Positions 24,399 through 33,157 are shown, numbered from the stretch's first letter. The stretch: DNA of 64,000 nucleotides from Streptomyces genisteinicus (GCF_014489615.1 NZ_CP060825.1:2025501-2089500), one strand, 5' to 3'. A program made the numbers and translations. Notes: generated by a model from the letters alone, not told the origin.

Positions 24399-25226
24399 GC
24401 ACCCCCGCTGCGCGCGGGTTGTCCTCAAGCGCCGGACAGGCTTGTTGCCTGGTCGGGCGGGTTTCCTTTTGTGCGGGCGGGGGTGGTGCACCCCCGCTCC
24501 GCGCGGGTGTCCTCAAGCGCCGGACGGGCTTGGGTTGCACGGCGCTGGTCCGGTGCGTGGAGTGGGAGTTGCGGGTCCCTCCGGAGGCTAGAGCGCCCGC
24601 TCGCCCCAGACTTGACCTGCCCTAGCCTGAGGACCGTCGGGCGCTTACGCCTCCTGCGCGCCCCGTGTCCCCGGGGAACGTACCGGCCCGCCGGTGTGGG
24701 GGGCGCTTCTCCGTCCGCGCCCGGTGGTCACAGCACGGCCTGCGGCCGTGTCCTCAATCGCCGGACGGGCTGGGTGGGCTCCGGGGCGGGGGTCTTTGCC
24801 GGATGGGCTGGGGGTGTACGGGCAGGCCCGGTCCTCGCCCGTATCGGCGCCGTGGGCCTCGTCCCGCGTCCCGGTCTCGGACGGCCGCCCTGCGCGCCCC
24901 ACCCACCCGCAGTCGAAACTGCTCCCTCCCCCCGTCCGACCGGTGCGTCCGCCGCGGACACGGGGCGCGCAGGAGGCGTAAGCGCCCGACGGTCGTCCAG
25001 TTAGGGGCAGTCCCATTGGGGCGAGCGGGCGCTCTAGCCTCCGGAGGGACCCGCAACCTCCGCTCCGCGGTCCGGCCCCAGATCGGGCAACATCAGCCCG
25101 TCCGGCGCTTGAGGACACCCGCGCGGAGCGGGGGTGCACCACCCCCGCCCGCACAAGAGAATCACGCCCGACCGGGCAACAAAGCCTGTCCGGCGTCTGA
25201 GGACAACCCGCGCGCAGCGGGGGTGC
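24399..25226. repeat. Giant imperfect inverted repeat made of dispersed Streptomyces repeats
   Basis: Two arms of about 271 nt (24399-24670 and 24956-25226) are reverse complements with only scattered differences; two 39-40-nt blocks of each arm are identical. The 285-nt centre holds another partial copy. Five copies of the core GTCCTCAAGCGCCGGAC or close variants lie at 24421, 24509 and 24750 (plus) and 25101 and 25188 (minus). This core recurs in Streptomyces intergenic DNA as I recall. No ORF with coding character fits the 977-bp gap between eda and the RNase H gene, and no transposase is present. Confidence 0.85.
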
Positions 25227-25283
25227 GCCACCCACACACCCGCACCGAACCACCCCCGTCCGGCAAGGACACCCCGCGGGGGG

Positions 25284-26471
25284 CTACCGCAGCGCCGACG
25301 TATCGTTCAGCAGCCTCAGTGACGCGTTCCCGTCCGCGTAATACGCCACCGCCGACAGCGACGCCGCCGACAGCTCCATGCGGAACAGCGCCTCCGGGGG
25401 CGCGCCGAGGGCGAGGCGGACCAGGGTCTTGATCGGGGTCACGTGGGTGACGAGCAGCGTCGTGCGGCCCCGGTGGGCGGCGAGCAGGCGCTCGCGGGCG
25501 GCGGCGACGCGGCGGGCGACCGTCGCGAAGGACTCGCCACCGCCCGTCGGCGCCGCCTTCGGGGAGGCGAGCCAGGCGTCCAGGTCGTCCGCGTACCGCT
25601 CGCGCACCTCGGCGAAGGTGAGTCCCTCCCAGGCGCCGAAGTCCGTCTCGCGGAGCCCTTCGTCGACGCTGACGGGCAGCCCGAGGCGTCCGGCCACGGT
25701 CTCCGCGGTCTCGCGGCAGCGCCGCAGGGGGGAGGTGACGACGGTCTGGACGGTGCCGCGTGCGGCGAGCGCCGCGGCGACGGCGTCGGCCTGGCGGCGG
25801 CCCGCCGGGGACAGCACGGGGTCGCTGCCGCCGCTGCCGGAGAAGCGCTTCTCGGGGGTGAGTGCGGTCTCCCCGTGGCGCAGCAGTACGAAGGTGGAGG
25901 GCGTGCCCATGTCGGCGGCGGAGCCCCACCCGGCGGGGGGCGCGGCGGGCTCGGTCCGGGCCGCGGTGGCGGTGGCGGTGGCGGTGCCCGATCCGCCGGA
26001 GCCCTCCGCCGTGACGCGGTCCGCTCCGGCCGGACGCCCCGCGGGGGACCCCGTCGCCCCGGAGCGCGTCCCCGCGTCCATCGCCTGGTTCGCGAGCCGG
26101 TCCGCGTGTTTGTTGCGCTCGCGCGGGATCCACTCGTAGGTGACCTGGGAGGCGGGCAGGACGCGGGCGGCCTCGGCCGCGAGCGGCTTCATGTCGGGGT
26201 GCTTGATCTTCCAGCGGCCCGACATCTGCTCGACGACGAGCTTGGAGTCCATCCGTACGCGGACGGTGGCGTCCGGGTCGAGCCGGCGGGCCTCCCGCAG
26301 GCCCGCGATCAGGCCCCGGTACTCGGCGACGTTGTTCGTCGCGACGCCGATGTACTCGGCGGCCTCGGCGAGCGCCTCCCCCGTGGCCGGGTCGAGGACC
26401 ACCGCGCCGTAGCCGGCGGGCCCCGGGTTGCCCCGGGAACCGCCGTCGGCCTCGACGACGAACTCCCGCAC
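25284..26471 (-). CDS. Bifunctional RNase H / histidine acid phosphatase (CobC-like)
   Basis: A 395-residue fusion. Residues 1-130 are an RNase HI domain with DGGSRGNPGPAG, E in NNVAEYRGL and D in RMDSKLV, the acidic catalytic set. After an Ala/Gly/Thr linker, residues 190-390 form a histidine phosphatase domain with LRHGET and the matching His in VTHVTPIK. The same fusion is known in mycobacteria, where both activities were shown (the second as alpha-ribazole phosphatase of B12 synthesis). The GTG at 26471 overlaps the stop of the zinc-ribbon gene by one base (TAGTG). It ends a three-gene operon. Confidence 0.95.
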   Translation of the reverse strand: MREFVVEADGGSRGNPGPAGYGAVVLDPATGEALAEAAEYIGVATNNVAEYRGLIAGLREARRLDPDATVRVRMDSKLVVEQMSGRWKIKHPDMKPLAAEAARVLPASQVTYEWIPRERNKHADRLANQAMDAGTRSGATGSPAGRPAGADRVTAEGSGGSGTATATATAARTEPAAPPAGWGSAADMGTPSTFVLLRHGETALTPEKRFSGSGGSDPVLSPAGRRQADAVAAALAARGTVQTVVTSPLRRCRETAETVAGRLGLPVSVDEGLRETDFGAWEGLTFAEVRERYADDLDAWLASPKAAPTGGGESFATVARRVAAARERLLAAHRGRTTLLVTHVTPIKTLVRLALGAPPEALFRMELSAASLSAVAYYADGNASLRLLNDTSALR

Positions 26472-27214
26472 TACAGGCCCGATTCGGAGGTGCGGACCAG
26501 GATGCGGCGGCAGTTCTCGCAGCGGAGCACGGTGTCCGGCGCGGCGGAGCGGACGTCGTTGAGCTCGGTGATGTTCAGCTCCAGCCGGCAGCCTTCGCAG
26601 CGGCGCTGGAAGAGGCGGGCCGCGCCGACGCCGCCCTGCTGGACGCGCAGCTTCTCGTACAGCTTGAGCAGGTCGGCCGGGACGGACTGAGCAACGACCC
26701 CGCGCTCCTTGGTCACCGAGGCGGCCTCGCCGTCGAGCTCCTGCTGGGCGGCGTCGCGGCGGGCGGTGACCTCGTCGGTCCTGCCCTGCACGGAGGCGAC
26801 GCGTCCGGTCAGTTCGGTGACGCGCTCCTGCGCGGACTCCCGGCGCTCCATGACCTCCAGGACGATGTCCTCGAGGTCGCCCTGGCGCTTGGCGAGGGAG
26901 ACGATCTCGCGCTGGAGGTTCTCCAGGTCCTTGGGCGAGGTGACGGCGCCGGAGTCCAGCCGCTGCTGGTCGCGGGTGGCGCGCTGGCGCACCTGGTCCA
27001 CGTCCTGCTCGGCCTTGGTCTGCTCGCGGGCGGTGTCGCTCTCCTCGGTCTGCGCCGCGACGAGCAGGTCGCGCAGCTGCGTGAGGTCCTTGGTCAGCGA
27101 CTCGATCTCGGCGTGCTCGGGCAGCGACGCCCGCTTGTGGGCGAGCTGGGAGAGCCGTACGTCCAGGGCCTGTACGTCGAGGAGTCGGATCTGGTCGGCG
27201 GGCGCGGCGTTCAG
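26471..27214 (-). CDS. C4-type zinc ribbon / coiled-coil protein with an apparent CTG start
   Basis: A 247-residue protein: residues 1-190 form long coiled-coil helices (Glu/Gln/Arg-rich), and the C-terminal end is a zinc ribbon with CEGC and CENC pairs. Homologues in actinobacteria start with NAAPADQIRLLDVQ, and here that sequence directly follows a CTG overlapping the stop of the Nif3 gene (CTGA), with GGAG upstream; no ATG, GTG or TTG fits nearby. It lies between Nif3 and RNase H, an arrangement conserved in the phylum. A nucleic-acid-associated role is assumed but unproven. Confidence 0.9.
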   Translation of the reverse strand: MNAAPADQIRLLDVQALDVRLSQLAHKRASLPEHAEIESLTKDLTQLRDLLVAAQTEESDTAREQTKAEQDVDQVRQRATRDQQRLDSGAVTSPKDLENLQREIVSLAKRQGDLEDIVLEVMERRESAQERVTELTGRVASVQGRTDEVTARRDAAQQELDGEAASVTKERGVVAQSVPADLLKLYEKLRVQQGGVGAARLFQRRCEGCRLELNITELNDVRSAAPDTVLRCENCRRILVRTSESGL

Positions 27215-28050
27215 TTGGGGGCTCCAGAGGAATCGTGGTGGGCGGACCAGGGGTCGGTGACGGTCTTCGAGACGTGGACCCGCAGGTCCCAGCCGTGCCG
27301 GTCGGAGATCTCGTCGAGCTGGGCGGCGGCCTGCTCGCACCAGGGCCACTCGGTGGCCCAGTGCGCGGCGTCGACCAGTCCCAGCGGGGAGTGCTGTGTC
27401 GCCTCGGAGGCGGGGTGGTGGCGCAGGTCGGCGGTGAGGAAGGCGTCCACGCCGGCGGCCCGCACCTGGTCGAAGAGGCTGTCGCCGGAGCCGCCGCTGA
27501 CGGCGACGGTGCGCACGGTGGCGTCCGGGTCGCCGGCGAGGCGGATGCCCTGGGCGGTCGGCGGCAGCCGTCGCGCGGCCCGGGCCGCGAACTCGCGCAG
27601 GGTCTCCGGCGGGTCGACCTCGCAGACGCGGCCGAGGCCGCGGCGTCCGCCGGTGTCGGAGGGGTCGGGGACGAGGGGGCCGACGACCCGCAGGCCGAGC
27701 GCGCCGGCGAGGGCGTCGGAGACGCCCGGGTCGGCGGTGTCGGCGTTGGTGTGGGCGACGTGCAGCGCGATGTCGTTCCGGATGAGCGTGTGGACGACCC
27801 GTCCCTTGAAGTGCCCGGCGGCGACCGTGGTGGTGCCGCGCAGGTAGAGGGGGTGGTGGGTGACCAGCAGGTCGGCGCCGAGGCTCACGGCCTCGTCGAC
27901 GACGTCCTGCACGGGGTCGACGGCGAACAGGACCCGTGCGACACGGGCGTCCGGGTCGCCGCAGACCGTGCCGACCGCGTCCCACTGTTCGGCCCGCTCG
28001 GGGGGCCAGAGGGCGTCGAGCGCGGCGATGACTTCAGACAGACGGGGCAC
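27211..28050 (-). CDS. Nif3-like dinuclear metal centre hexameric protein
   Basis: A 279-residue member of the Nif3/YbgI (GTP cyclohydrolase 1 type 2-like) family with metal-binding histidines in LLVTHHPLYLRG, HVAHTNAD and DLRHHPA. Members form toroidal hexamers with two metals per subunit; biochemical function is not settled. It begins with a well-formed MPRLSEVIAALDALWPPERA and is the first gene of the three-gene operon with the zinc-ribbon protein and RNase H. Its stop overlaps the CTG start of the next gene. Confidence 0.93.
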   Translation of the reverse strand: MPRLSEVIAALDALWPPERAEQWDAVGTVCGDPDARVARVLFAVDPVQDVVDEAVSLGADLLVTHHPLYLRGTTTVAAGHFKGRVVHTLIRNDIALHVAHTNADTADPGVSDALAGALGLRVVGPLVPDPSDTGGRRGLGRVCEVDPPETLREFAARAARRLPPTAQGIRLAGDPDATVRTVAVSGGSGDSLFDQVRAAGVDAFLTADLRHHPASEATQHSPLGLVDAAHWATEWPWCEQAAAQLDEISDRHGWDLRVHVSKTVTDPWSAHHDSSGAPN

Positions 28051-28183
28051 GGGGGAAAGGCTACCTGCCCGGCCGGTGACCGGGGCCTGCGGCCGGGGAC
28101 GGGCGGCGGGAGCGGACGTCCGGGGACGCCCTCCCGGGGCTCGGCGAGCACACGCGGTGCGCTGAGCTCAGGAGAATCGACCG

Positions 28184-28246
28184 ATGGCCACCCTTATGTG
28201 TGAAGAGAGGAGCCTCGTGTTGTTCGGCAGGAAGTGCGATACCTAG
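28184..28246 (+). CDS. Possible 20-residue leader peptide
   Basis: An ATG with AGGAG 9 nt upstream opens a 21-codon frame (MATLMCEERSLVLFGRKCDT) ending 26 nt before the start of the next large gene. The ribosome binding site and the location suggest a translated leader, but there is no attenuator-like hairpin and its coding status rests on the start signals alone. Confidence 0.35.
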   Translation: MATLMCEERSLVLFGRKCDT

Positions 28247-28272
28247 CTTCGGTGACCGGAGGTGACGTTTCC

Positions 28273-29472
28273 ATGACTGCCTGTGCCATCGAGGCCCCCG
28301 CGGACGGCGACGCGGCGGCGGATCCGGAGAGCGGGACGCTGGCGATCACTGCGGACGGGATGTACGGCGCCCGGCTCGCGGGGACGGGGGAGGCGCTCTT
28401 CGCGGAGCGCTGGACACTCGGCGGGCCCGAGCCGTACGCGGTGCCGCTTCCGCTCGGCCAGCCCGAGGAGCGCGAGGCGGGGGTGCTGCCGCTGACGGAC
28501 GGGCGGGTGCTGATCCGCCGCCGGGTCGCGGAGCGGCACACGTTCTCGCTGCTGTATCCGACGGGCCCGGCCACCGGTGAGCTGCCGCTGGGCGCGGTGA
28601 CCGCGGACGACCTGGTCCTGCTGCCGCCCTGCCCGGACGGTGCACGGGCCTTCGCGCTGGCGCCCGGGCCGGTGTCGACCGGTGTCTGGATGGTGGCGGG
28701 CGGCCCGGCGGGGCCCGAGCTGCTCGCGACGGTGCCGGGGCACTGCTCGGGCGGCGCCTGGCTGGACCGTGCGGGCCGGATGCTGGCGCTCGACCGCGGG
28801 ATGCCGGGCGGCGGGCCGGTGAAGGCCGTGGCGGTGGACCTGGCCCGGGGCGGGGAGGTGACGCCGCTGCTCCAGATCACCGAGTCGAGCAACGACCGGC
28901 TGCTCCTCGCGGACGCGGACAGCGGCCTGGTGCTGGTCCGCTCCGACGCGCCCGGCCGCGGCGACGAGCGGCTCGGCTGGGGGGTGCTCGGCAGCCTGCG
29001 TCCCGTGCGGTTCCCCGAGTCGCTGCGGCTGCCGGACGCGGTGGTGACGCCGTTCGCCGTCCAGCCGGGGCAGGTGCTCACGCCGGAGTCGTGCGCGGTG
29101 GCGGTGCGGATCGACGGGGCCGGGGGCAGCTGGGCCGGGGTGTGGCGTCCCGCGGACCGCCGCCTGCACCAACTGGCGCCGCCCCGGGGCTGGTTGGCGG
29201 GAGCCGGTGTCTGGGACCGGGCAGGCGTGCTCCAACTCCCCTACGCGGACGGGGAGGTGGCGTGCGGAGTGGCTCGTGCGGGATGTGAAGAAACCTTCGG
29301 CCGGAAGGAGGACGCTGCGCCCGGCGGTCACCGCGCGGCGGGCTCCGCCACCGACTCCACACAAACGGAACCCGCAGGTGGGGAACTGTCCGGGGCTCCT
29401 CGCGGTCCTGTCATGCGCAAGCCTGTCCCGTTGCAGCAGGCGCCCCTCACGGGGCGGGGAGCCCGTGGTTAG
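28273..29472 (+). CDS. Conserved-type actinobacterial protein of unknown function, likely beta-propeller
   Basis: A 399-residue protein made largely of short beta strands with repeating Gly/Asp turns (for example GVLPLTDGRVLIRRRV, GVWMVAGG, GAWLDRAGRMLALD), resembling WD40-like or YVTN propellers. There is no signal peptide or membrane segment. The ATG at 28273 has GGAGGTGA 7 nt upstream; the GTG at 28234 is less likely. From about residue 335 the sequence becomes low-complexity before a conserved-looking end (KPVPLQQAPL), so the C-terminal section may have drifted. It is divergent from the Nif3 operon. Function unknown. Confidence 0.75.
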   Translation: MTACAIEAPADGDAAADPESGTLAITADGMYGARLAGTGEALFAERWTLGGPEPYAVPLPLGQPEEREAGVLPLTDGRVLIRRRVAERHTFSLLYPTGPATGELPLGAVTADDLVLLPPCPDGARAFALAPGPVSTGVWMVAGGPAGPELLATVPGHCSGGAWLDRAGRMLALDRGMPGGGPVKAVAVDLARGGEVTPLLQITESSNDRLLLADADSGLVLVRSDAPGRGDERLGWGVLGSLRPVRFPESLRLPDAVVTPFAVQPGQVLTPESCAVAVRIDGAGGSWAGVWRPADRRLHQLAPPRGWLAGAGVWDRAGVLQLPYADGEVACGVARAGCEETFGRKEDAAPGGHRAAGSATDSTQTEPAGGELSGAPRGPVMRKPVPLQQAPLTGRGARG

Positions 29473-29590
29473 ACTTCCCGCCTGGGCTACGCAGCCGCAC
29501 CGTCCGTGTGCCGACGGTGACGGAGGACGCGCGGTGCGAACGGGGCCCTGCGACAGCCGATCAGCGATCACTACGGGGTGAACTTCCCAC

Positions 29591-29755
29591 ATGTCCGACG
29601 TCGTCCGACACGACCAGCCGTCCGAGAACCAGCATCCGCACGTCACCGCGTCTCCCGCCGAGGCCTCCGACGGCGCGGGCAGGCACCGCGGCGGTGCCGC
29701 CCCGGAGCACGCCTCGGCGCCCGAGGCGCACGGCCGCCACCGCCGCCCGTCCTGA
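29591..29755 (+). CDS. Small hydrophilic His/Arg-rich protein
   Basis: A 54-residue frame starting at ATG 29591 with GGGGTGA about 9 nt upstream. The product is rich in His, Ala, Pro and Arg and contains the repeated unit GRHR (AGRHRGG and HGRHRRP). I have seen similar short GRHR proteins in Streptomyces annotations, but no function is attached to them. It lies alone between the orphan propeller-like gene and a response regulator gene. Confidence 0.45.
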   Translation: MSDVVRHDQPSENQHPHVTASPAEASDGAGRHRGGAAPEHASAPEAHGRHRRPS

Positions 29756-29982
29756 CCGACCGCCGTCCCGGACGCGACCGGTCCGGGCGGCACGGGGGCA
29801 GCGGCACAGGGGCCGGGCCTTGCTCCGGGGCGGGGCCTCGCCGTGCAGCGCCCCCCTCCCGCCGCGGCTTGCGGGTCCGTGGCTTGCGGGTCCGCGGCTC
29901 CCTCGCGGCAGCGCTTCGGGCCCCGGGCAGGCCGCCGGCACCGGCGGTGCGGCGCCGGAAGGCGGGCGGCCCGGCCCGGTCC

Positions 29983-29988
29983 TACGCT
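29983..29988 (+). promoter_or_regulatory. -10 hexamer of a leaderless promoter for the response regulator
   Basis: TACGCT ends 7 nt before the GTG at 29996, with no ribosome binding site in between; the arrangement matches that of the SDR gene at 3183. Confidence 0.5.
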
Positions 29989-29995
29989 GGACGCC

Positions 29996-30457
29996 GTGGA
30001 CGACATGGAGCACAGCCGCCGGCCCACCCACTCGGTACGTGTCCTGCTCGCCGAGGACCGCACCACCACCCGGGGCGCGCTCGCCCTCCTGCTGGGCATG
30101 GAGGCCGACCTCACGGTGGTCGGCCAGGCCGCGCGCGGGGACGAGGTCGTGGACGCGGCCCTGCTCCACCGGCCGGACGTCGCTCTGCTCGACGCCGACC
30201 TGCCCGGCATCGGGGGTGTCGAGGCGAGCGCGGCGCTGCGCGAGGAGGTCCCGGACTGCCGGGTGCTGATCCTCGCGACCTCGGGACGGGCGGATCTGGT
30301 GCGGCGGGCGCTGGACGCCGGCGCGGCCGGGGTCCTCGTCAAGGACGGCCCGGTGGAGGATCTGACGGAGGCGATCCGGCGGGTGCTCACCGGCGAGACC
30401 GTCGTCGACCCGGCGCTGGCGGCGGCCGGTCCGGGTGAGGCGTACACCCGGAGCTGA
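29996..30457 (+). CDS. Receiver-only response regulator (NarL-like, no HTH)
   Basis: A 153-residue protein consisting of a receiver domain close to those of NarL/DesR-type regulators: acidic LLAEDR near residue 20, the phospho-acceptor Asp in VALLDADLPGIGG, the switch Thr in LATSG and Lys in VLVKDGP. The protein ends about 20 residues after the receiver, where NarL proteins continue into a LuxR HTH, so the DNA-binding domain is missing. No kinase gene adjoins. It could act as a stand-alone phosphosignalling protein or be a shortened regulator. The mRNA appears leaderless. Confidence 0.85.
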   Translation: MDDMEHSRRPTHSVRVLLAEDRTTTRGALALLLGMEADLTVVGQAARGDEVVDAALLHRPDVALLDADLPGIGGVEASAALREEVPDCRVLILATSGRADLVRRALDAGAAGVLVKDGPVEDLTEAIRRVLTGETVVDPALAAAGPGEAYTRS

Positions 30458-30488
30458 CGCCCCCGGCAACCGTCACCCGGTCACCCGG

Positions 30489-31943
30489 TCAGGAGGTGTC
30501 CGCGGCGTCGCGGGCGTCCTTCCCCGGCAGGAAGACCAGCATCAGCACGACGGCTCCCAGCAGCACGACGGTCGCGGTGCGGAAGGCGAGTGCGTAGCCC
30601 GCGGTCAGCGCCTCGGGCGAGGTCGCCCCGCCGGTGCGGGACGCCGCCACCGTGGACAGCACCGCGAGGCCGAGGGCGCCGCCCATGGTGCGCGAGGTGT
30701 TCACGAGGCCGGAGACCAGACCGGCGTCACCGGGAGCGGCGCCCGAGGTGGCGAGGGAGGCGAGCGGGGTGAGGGCGAGCCCCAGGCCGGCCATCATCAG
30801 CACACCGGGCAGGGCGATCGTCGTCACGTAGGAACCGTGCGCGCCCATCGTCGACTGCCAGCCGTATCCGGCGGCGGCGATCAGCGCGCCCAGGACGGCG
30901 ACGTTCCGGGCTCCGGCGCGGACCATCAGGCGCGGCGCGAGCTTGGAGCCGACGACGACGGCGAGCGAGCTCGGTATGAGGGCGAGTCCGGCCTCCAGCG
31001 GGGTGTAGCCGAGCACGTTCTGCGCGTAGACCGTCATGAAGAACCACATGGCGAAGGAGACCGAACCGGTCACCGTCATGGCCGCGTTGGCGGCCGACAC
31101 CGCGCGGGAGCGGAACACCTTGAGCGGCATCAGCGGCGCGGCGGTGCGCGCCTCGACGACCACGAAGAGGGCGAGCAGCACGAGGCCGGCGAGGAGCGGG
31201 ACCAGGGCCGCCCGGGTGCCCCAGCCGGCCTCCTCGGTCTGCACGATGCCGTAGGCGACGGCGGCCAGTCCGAGGGTGACCAGCACCGCGCCGGGCAGGT
31301 CGAGGCGGCGGGGCACGTCCACCCGGCTCTCGGCGAGCCACCCGAGGGCGCAGGCGAGCACCAGGACGCCGACGGGCACGTTGATCAGGAGGACCCAGCG
31401 CCAGGAGAGCAGGTCGGTCAGGACGCCGCCGACGAGACCGCCGGCCGCGCCGCCCGCGGCGCCGACGGCCGCCCAGGTGGCGATGGCCCGGGTGCGTGCC
31501 GGGCCGGGCGGCACCGCCGCGGTGATCAGGGTGAGGGTGGCCGGGGCGAGGACGGCCGCGCCGAGGCCCTGCGCGGCGCGGGCGGCGAGGAGTTGCCAGC
31601 CTTCCTGCGCCAGTCCGCCCGCGAGGGAGGTCACGGTGAAGAGGCCGAGCCCGATGAGGAACATCCGCTTGCGCCCGAAGATGTCGGCGGCCCGGCCGCC
31701 GAGCAGCATGAAGCCCGCGAAGGCGATGGAGTAGGCGTTGAGCACCCACTGGAGCCCGGTGGCGCTCATGTCGAGTTCGGCGCGCATGGACGGCAGCGCG
31801 ACGTTGACCACGGACACGTCGAGGACGACGAGGAACTGGCCTGCGCAGGCGGCGAGAAGAACCGCCCACGTCCGGGGGGACGGGGCGGAGGACGACGGAA
31901 GGGATGTCTCGGTGTGCGGACGGGCTTGGACCATGGGTGTCAT
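30489..31943 (-). CDS. DHA2 family (EmrB/QacA) MFS drug exporter
   Basis: A 484-residue protein with about fourteen hydrophobic segments and the DHA2 motifs LDVSVVNVALPSM in TM1, GRAADIFGRKRMFL in the TM2-3 loop and RAAQGLGAAVLAPATL in TM4-5. It should export drugs or secondary metabolites by proton antiport. Two ATG codons (31943 and 31934) lie close together; neither has a good ribosome binding site. A perfect 13-bp palindrome lies 14 nt upstream, as in TetR-repressed exporters, but no regulator gene adjoins. Confidence 0.92.
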   Translation of the reverse strand: MTPMVQARPHTETSLPSSSAPSPRTWAVLLAACAGQFLVVLDVSVVNVALPSMRAELDMSATGLQWVLNAYSIAFAGFMLLGGRAADIFGRKRMFLIGLGLFTVTSLAGGLAQEGWQLLAARAAQGLGAAVLAPATLTLITAAVPPGPARTRAIATWAAVGAAGGAAGGLVGGVLTDLLSWRWVLLINVPVGVLVLACALGWLAESRVDVPRRLDLPGAVLVTLGLAAVAYGIVQTEEAGWGTRAALVPLLAGLVLLALFVVVEARTAAPLMPLKVFRSRAVSAANAAMTVTGSVSFAMWFFMTVYAQNVLGYTPLEAGLALIPSSLAVVVGSKLAPRLMVRAGARNVAVLGALIAAAGYGWQSTMGAHGSYVTTIALPGVLMMAGLGLALTPLASLATSGAAPGDAGLVSGLVNTSRTMGGALGLAVLSTVAASRTGGATSPEALTAGYALAFRTATVVLLGAVVLMLVFLPGKDARDAADTS

Positions 31944-31956
31944 GGTCGCACCAGTC

Positions 31957-31969
31957 GTACGGTCCGTAC
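31957..31969 (-). promoter_or_regulatory. Palindrome upstream of the DHA2 exporter
   Basis: GTACGGTCCGTAC is a perfect 13-bp palindrome around a single central base, 13 nt from the ATG at 31943. Its size and location fit a TetR-family operator. The regulator would have to be encoded elsewhere. Confidence 0.45.
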
Positions 31970-32314
31970 ATCCGCTGAAGGGACCAGCCCACCGGCCCAG
32001 GGGGACCGGGACCCCGGACCGAGGACCACGTGCCCCGACACCCGGGGCCGGTGACGGACGTCGGGAGCGGGGCGGGGCGGAGGCGGGGCGGAGGCGGGGC
32101 GGCGACCGGGAGCGGGAGCGGGGCCGCTACCCGGATGCCCGGAGCCGGGCCGGTGGCCGACGGCCGGTGCCGTGGCAGAGCCGGGCACGCGGCCAACGGC
32201 AGTGGGCCCGGCCTCGTGACCGCGCTCGGGACCGGGACCGTTGCCCGGTCACGGGACGCCGGGGCACTCTGCCGACCCGCGCCCGGCTGAGCCGGTCCGC
32301 CGGCCGCGCCCGGC
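31970..32314. other. Non-coding G-rich region
   Basis: No gene is supported here. Around 32060-32125 the plus strand has many GGGG runs separated by 1-4 bases, able in principle to form G-quadruplexes. The rest is simple GC-rich sequence. Confidence 0.5.
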
Positions 32315-32617
32315 TCAGCCGAGGATGCGGGCCTTCTGTGCGGCGAACTCCTCCTCGGTCAGCACCCCTTGGGCCTTCAGGTCGCCGAGCTGCTTGAGCT
32401 GGTCGATCTTGTGGGTCATCTCGTCGCCCGGGTCGGTGGCGGGGGCGGCGGCGGCCGCGACGGGCTGCGGCTGGGGCGCGGGCTGCGGCGGGCCGTAGCG
32501 TTCGGCGTCCTGCTGCGCCCAGCGTCCGGCCTGGCGGCGGGACACCCGGTTGGAGACCGCGGTCGCGGTCCCGGAGATGACGGCGGTGCGGGCGATGCCG
32601 CGGAGAAGGTCGGGCAT
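32315..32617 (-). CDS. SHOCT domain protein
   Basis: A 100-residue protein: a short N-terminal helical part (MPDLLRGIARTAVISGTATA), a Pro/Gln/Ala linker, and a C-terminal SHOCT domain (IDQLKQLGDLKAQGVLTEEE with the final FAAQKARILG). SHOCT is a short oligomerisation domain found at the ends of many bacterial proteins. GAGGGAG precedes the ATG. The DUF6325 gene lies 90 bp upstream on the same strand, so they may be co-transcribed. Confidence 0.88.
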   Translation of the reverse strand: MPDLLRGIARTAVISGTATAVSNRVSRRQAGRWAQQDAERYGPPQPAPQPQPVAAAAAPATDPGDEMTHKIDQLKQLGDLKAQGVLTEEEFAAQKARILG

Positions 32618-32707
32618 GGTCGAACTCCCTCGGTGCCGGCGCGGGCCGCCGCGCCGCAGGTGTGGGAGGGGCCGCCGCGCGGGCGGCCCCTCGTCCGGGG
32701 CCGCTGG

Positions 32708-33157
32708 TCAGGCGGCGGCCGGTCCGCCGGGTTCGGTGGCGTCCAGTGAGGCGAGCAGCGCCTGGACCGGGATGCGGCCGCCGGCCACCATCCGGGCTCC
32801 GCTGCGCCGCAGCGCCTTCGCGAGCGGCGCGGCCCAGGTGTTCTCGTACACCAGGACGGCGGCGGAGCTGCCCGGATCGAGCACGGCCCCGGCCTCGTCG
32901 AGGTCGTCCTGTCCGAGCAGGCCACTGGACACGCCCTCGAACACGGTCAGTTCCGCCTCGTCCCCGGCTTCGCGGAGCTCGACCGCCCGGACCGTCCCGT
33001 CGCTCTCCTTGGTGACGAAGGCCAGGTCGAGGATGCGGACGATGCCGCGGTCGACGAGGTCGACGAGGAGGGGCAGGCCCTCGCCCGTCATTCGGTTGCC
33101 CGGGAATTCGAGGACCAGGTAGTCGACAGGCCCCATGTCGTCGATGTCGTCGCTCAC
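32708..33157 (-). CDS. DUF6325 family protein
   Basis: A 149-residue soluble acidic protein that begins MSDDIDDMGPVDYLVLEFPG and carries LLVDLVDRGIVRILDLAFV and SGLLGQDDLDEAGAVL, features I recall from DUF6325/DUF1269-like proteins, many of them stress-linked in actinobacteria. The start is GTG 33157 with GAGGGAG upstream. A SHOCT protein gene follows. Function is unproven. Confidence 0.8.
   Translation of the reverse strand: MSDDIDDMGPVDYLVLEFPGNRMTGEGLPLLVDLVDRGIVRILDLAFVTKESDGTVRAVELREAGDEAELTVFEGVSSGLLGQDDLDEAGAVLDPGSSAAVLVYENTWAAPLAKALRRSGARMVAGGRIPVQALLASLDATEPGGPAAA

Noticed and set aside
24569..25056. The inner inverted repeat as an insertion sequence
   Set aside because: No transposase-like frame lies between the arms, and the match extends well outside as dispersed repeat sequence, with no target duplication visible.
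29207..29581. Alternative frame reading through the end of the propeller-like gene, suggesting a frameshift
   Set aside because: The main frame returns to a conserved-looking end (KPVPLQQAPL), so a frameshift is not needed, though the segment before it has drifted.
32060..32125. G-rich runs as a functional G-quadruplex element
   Set aside because: Potential exists, but similar simple GC-rich stretches occur by chance in this genome and no gene end or promoter is tied to it.
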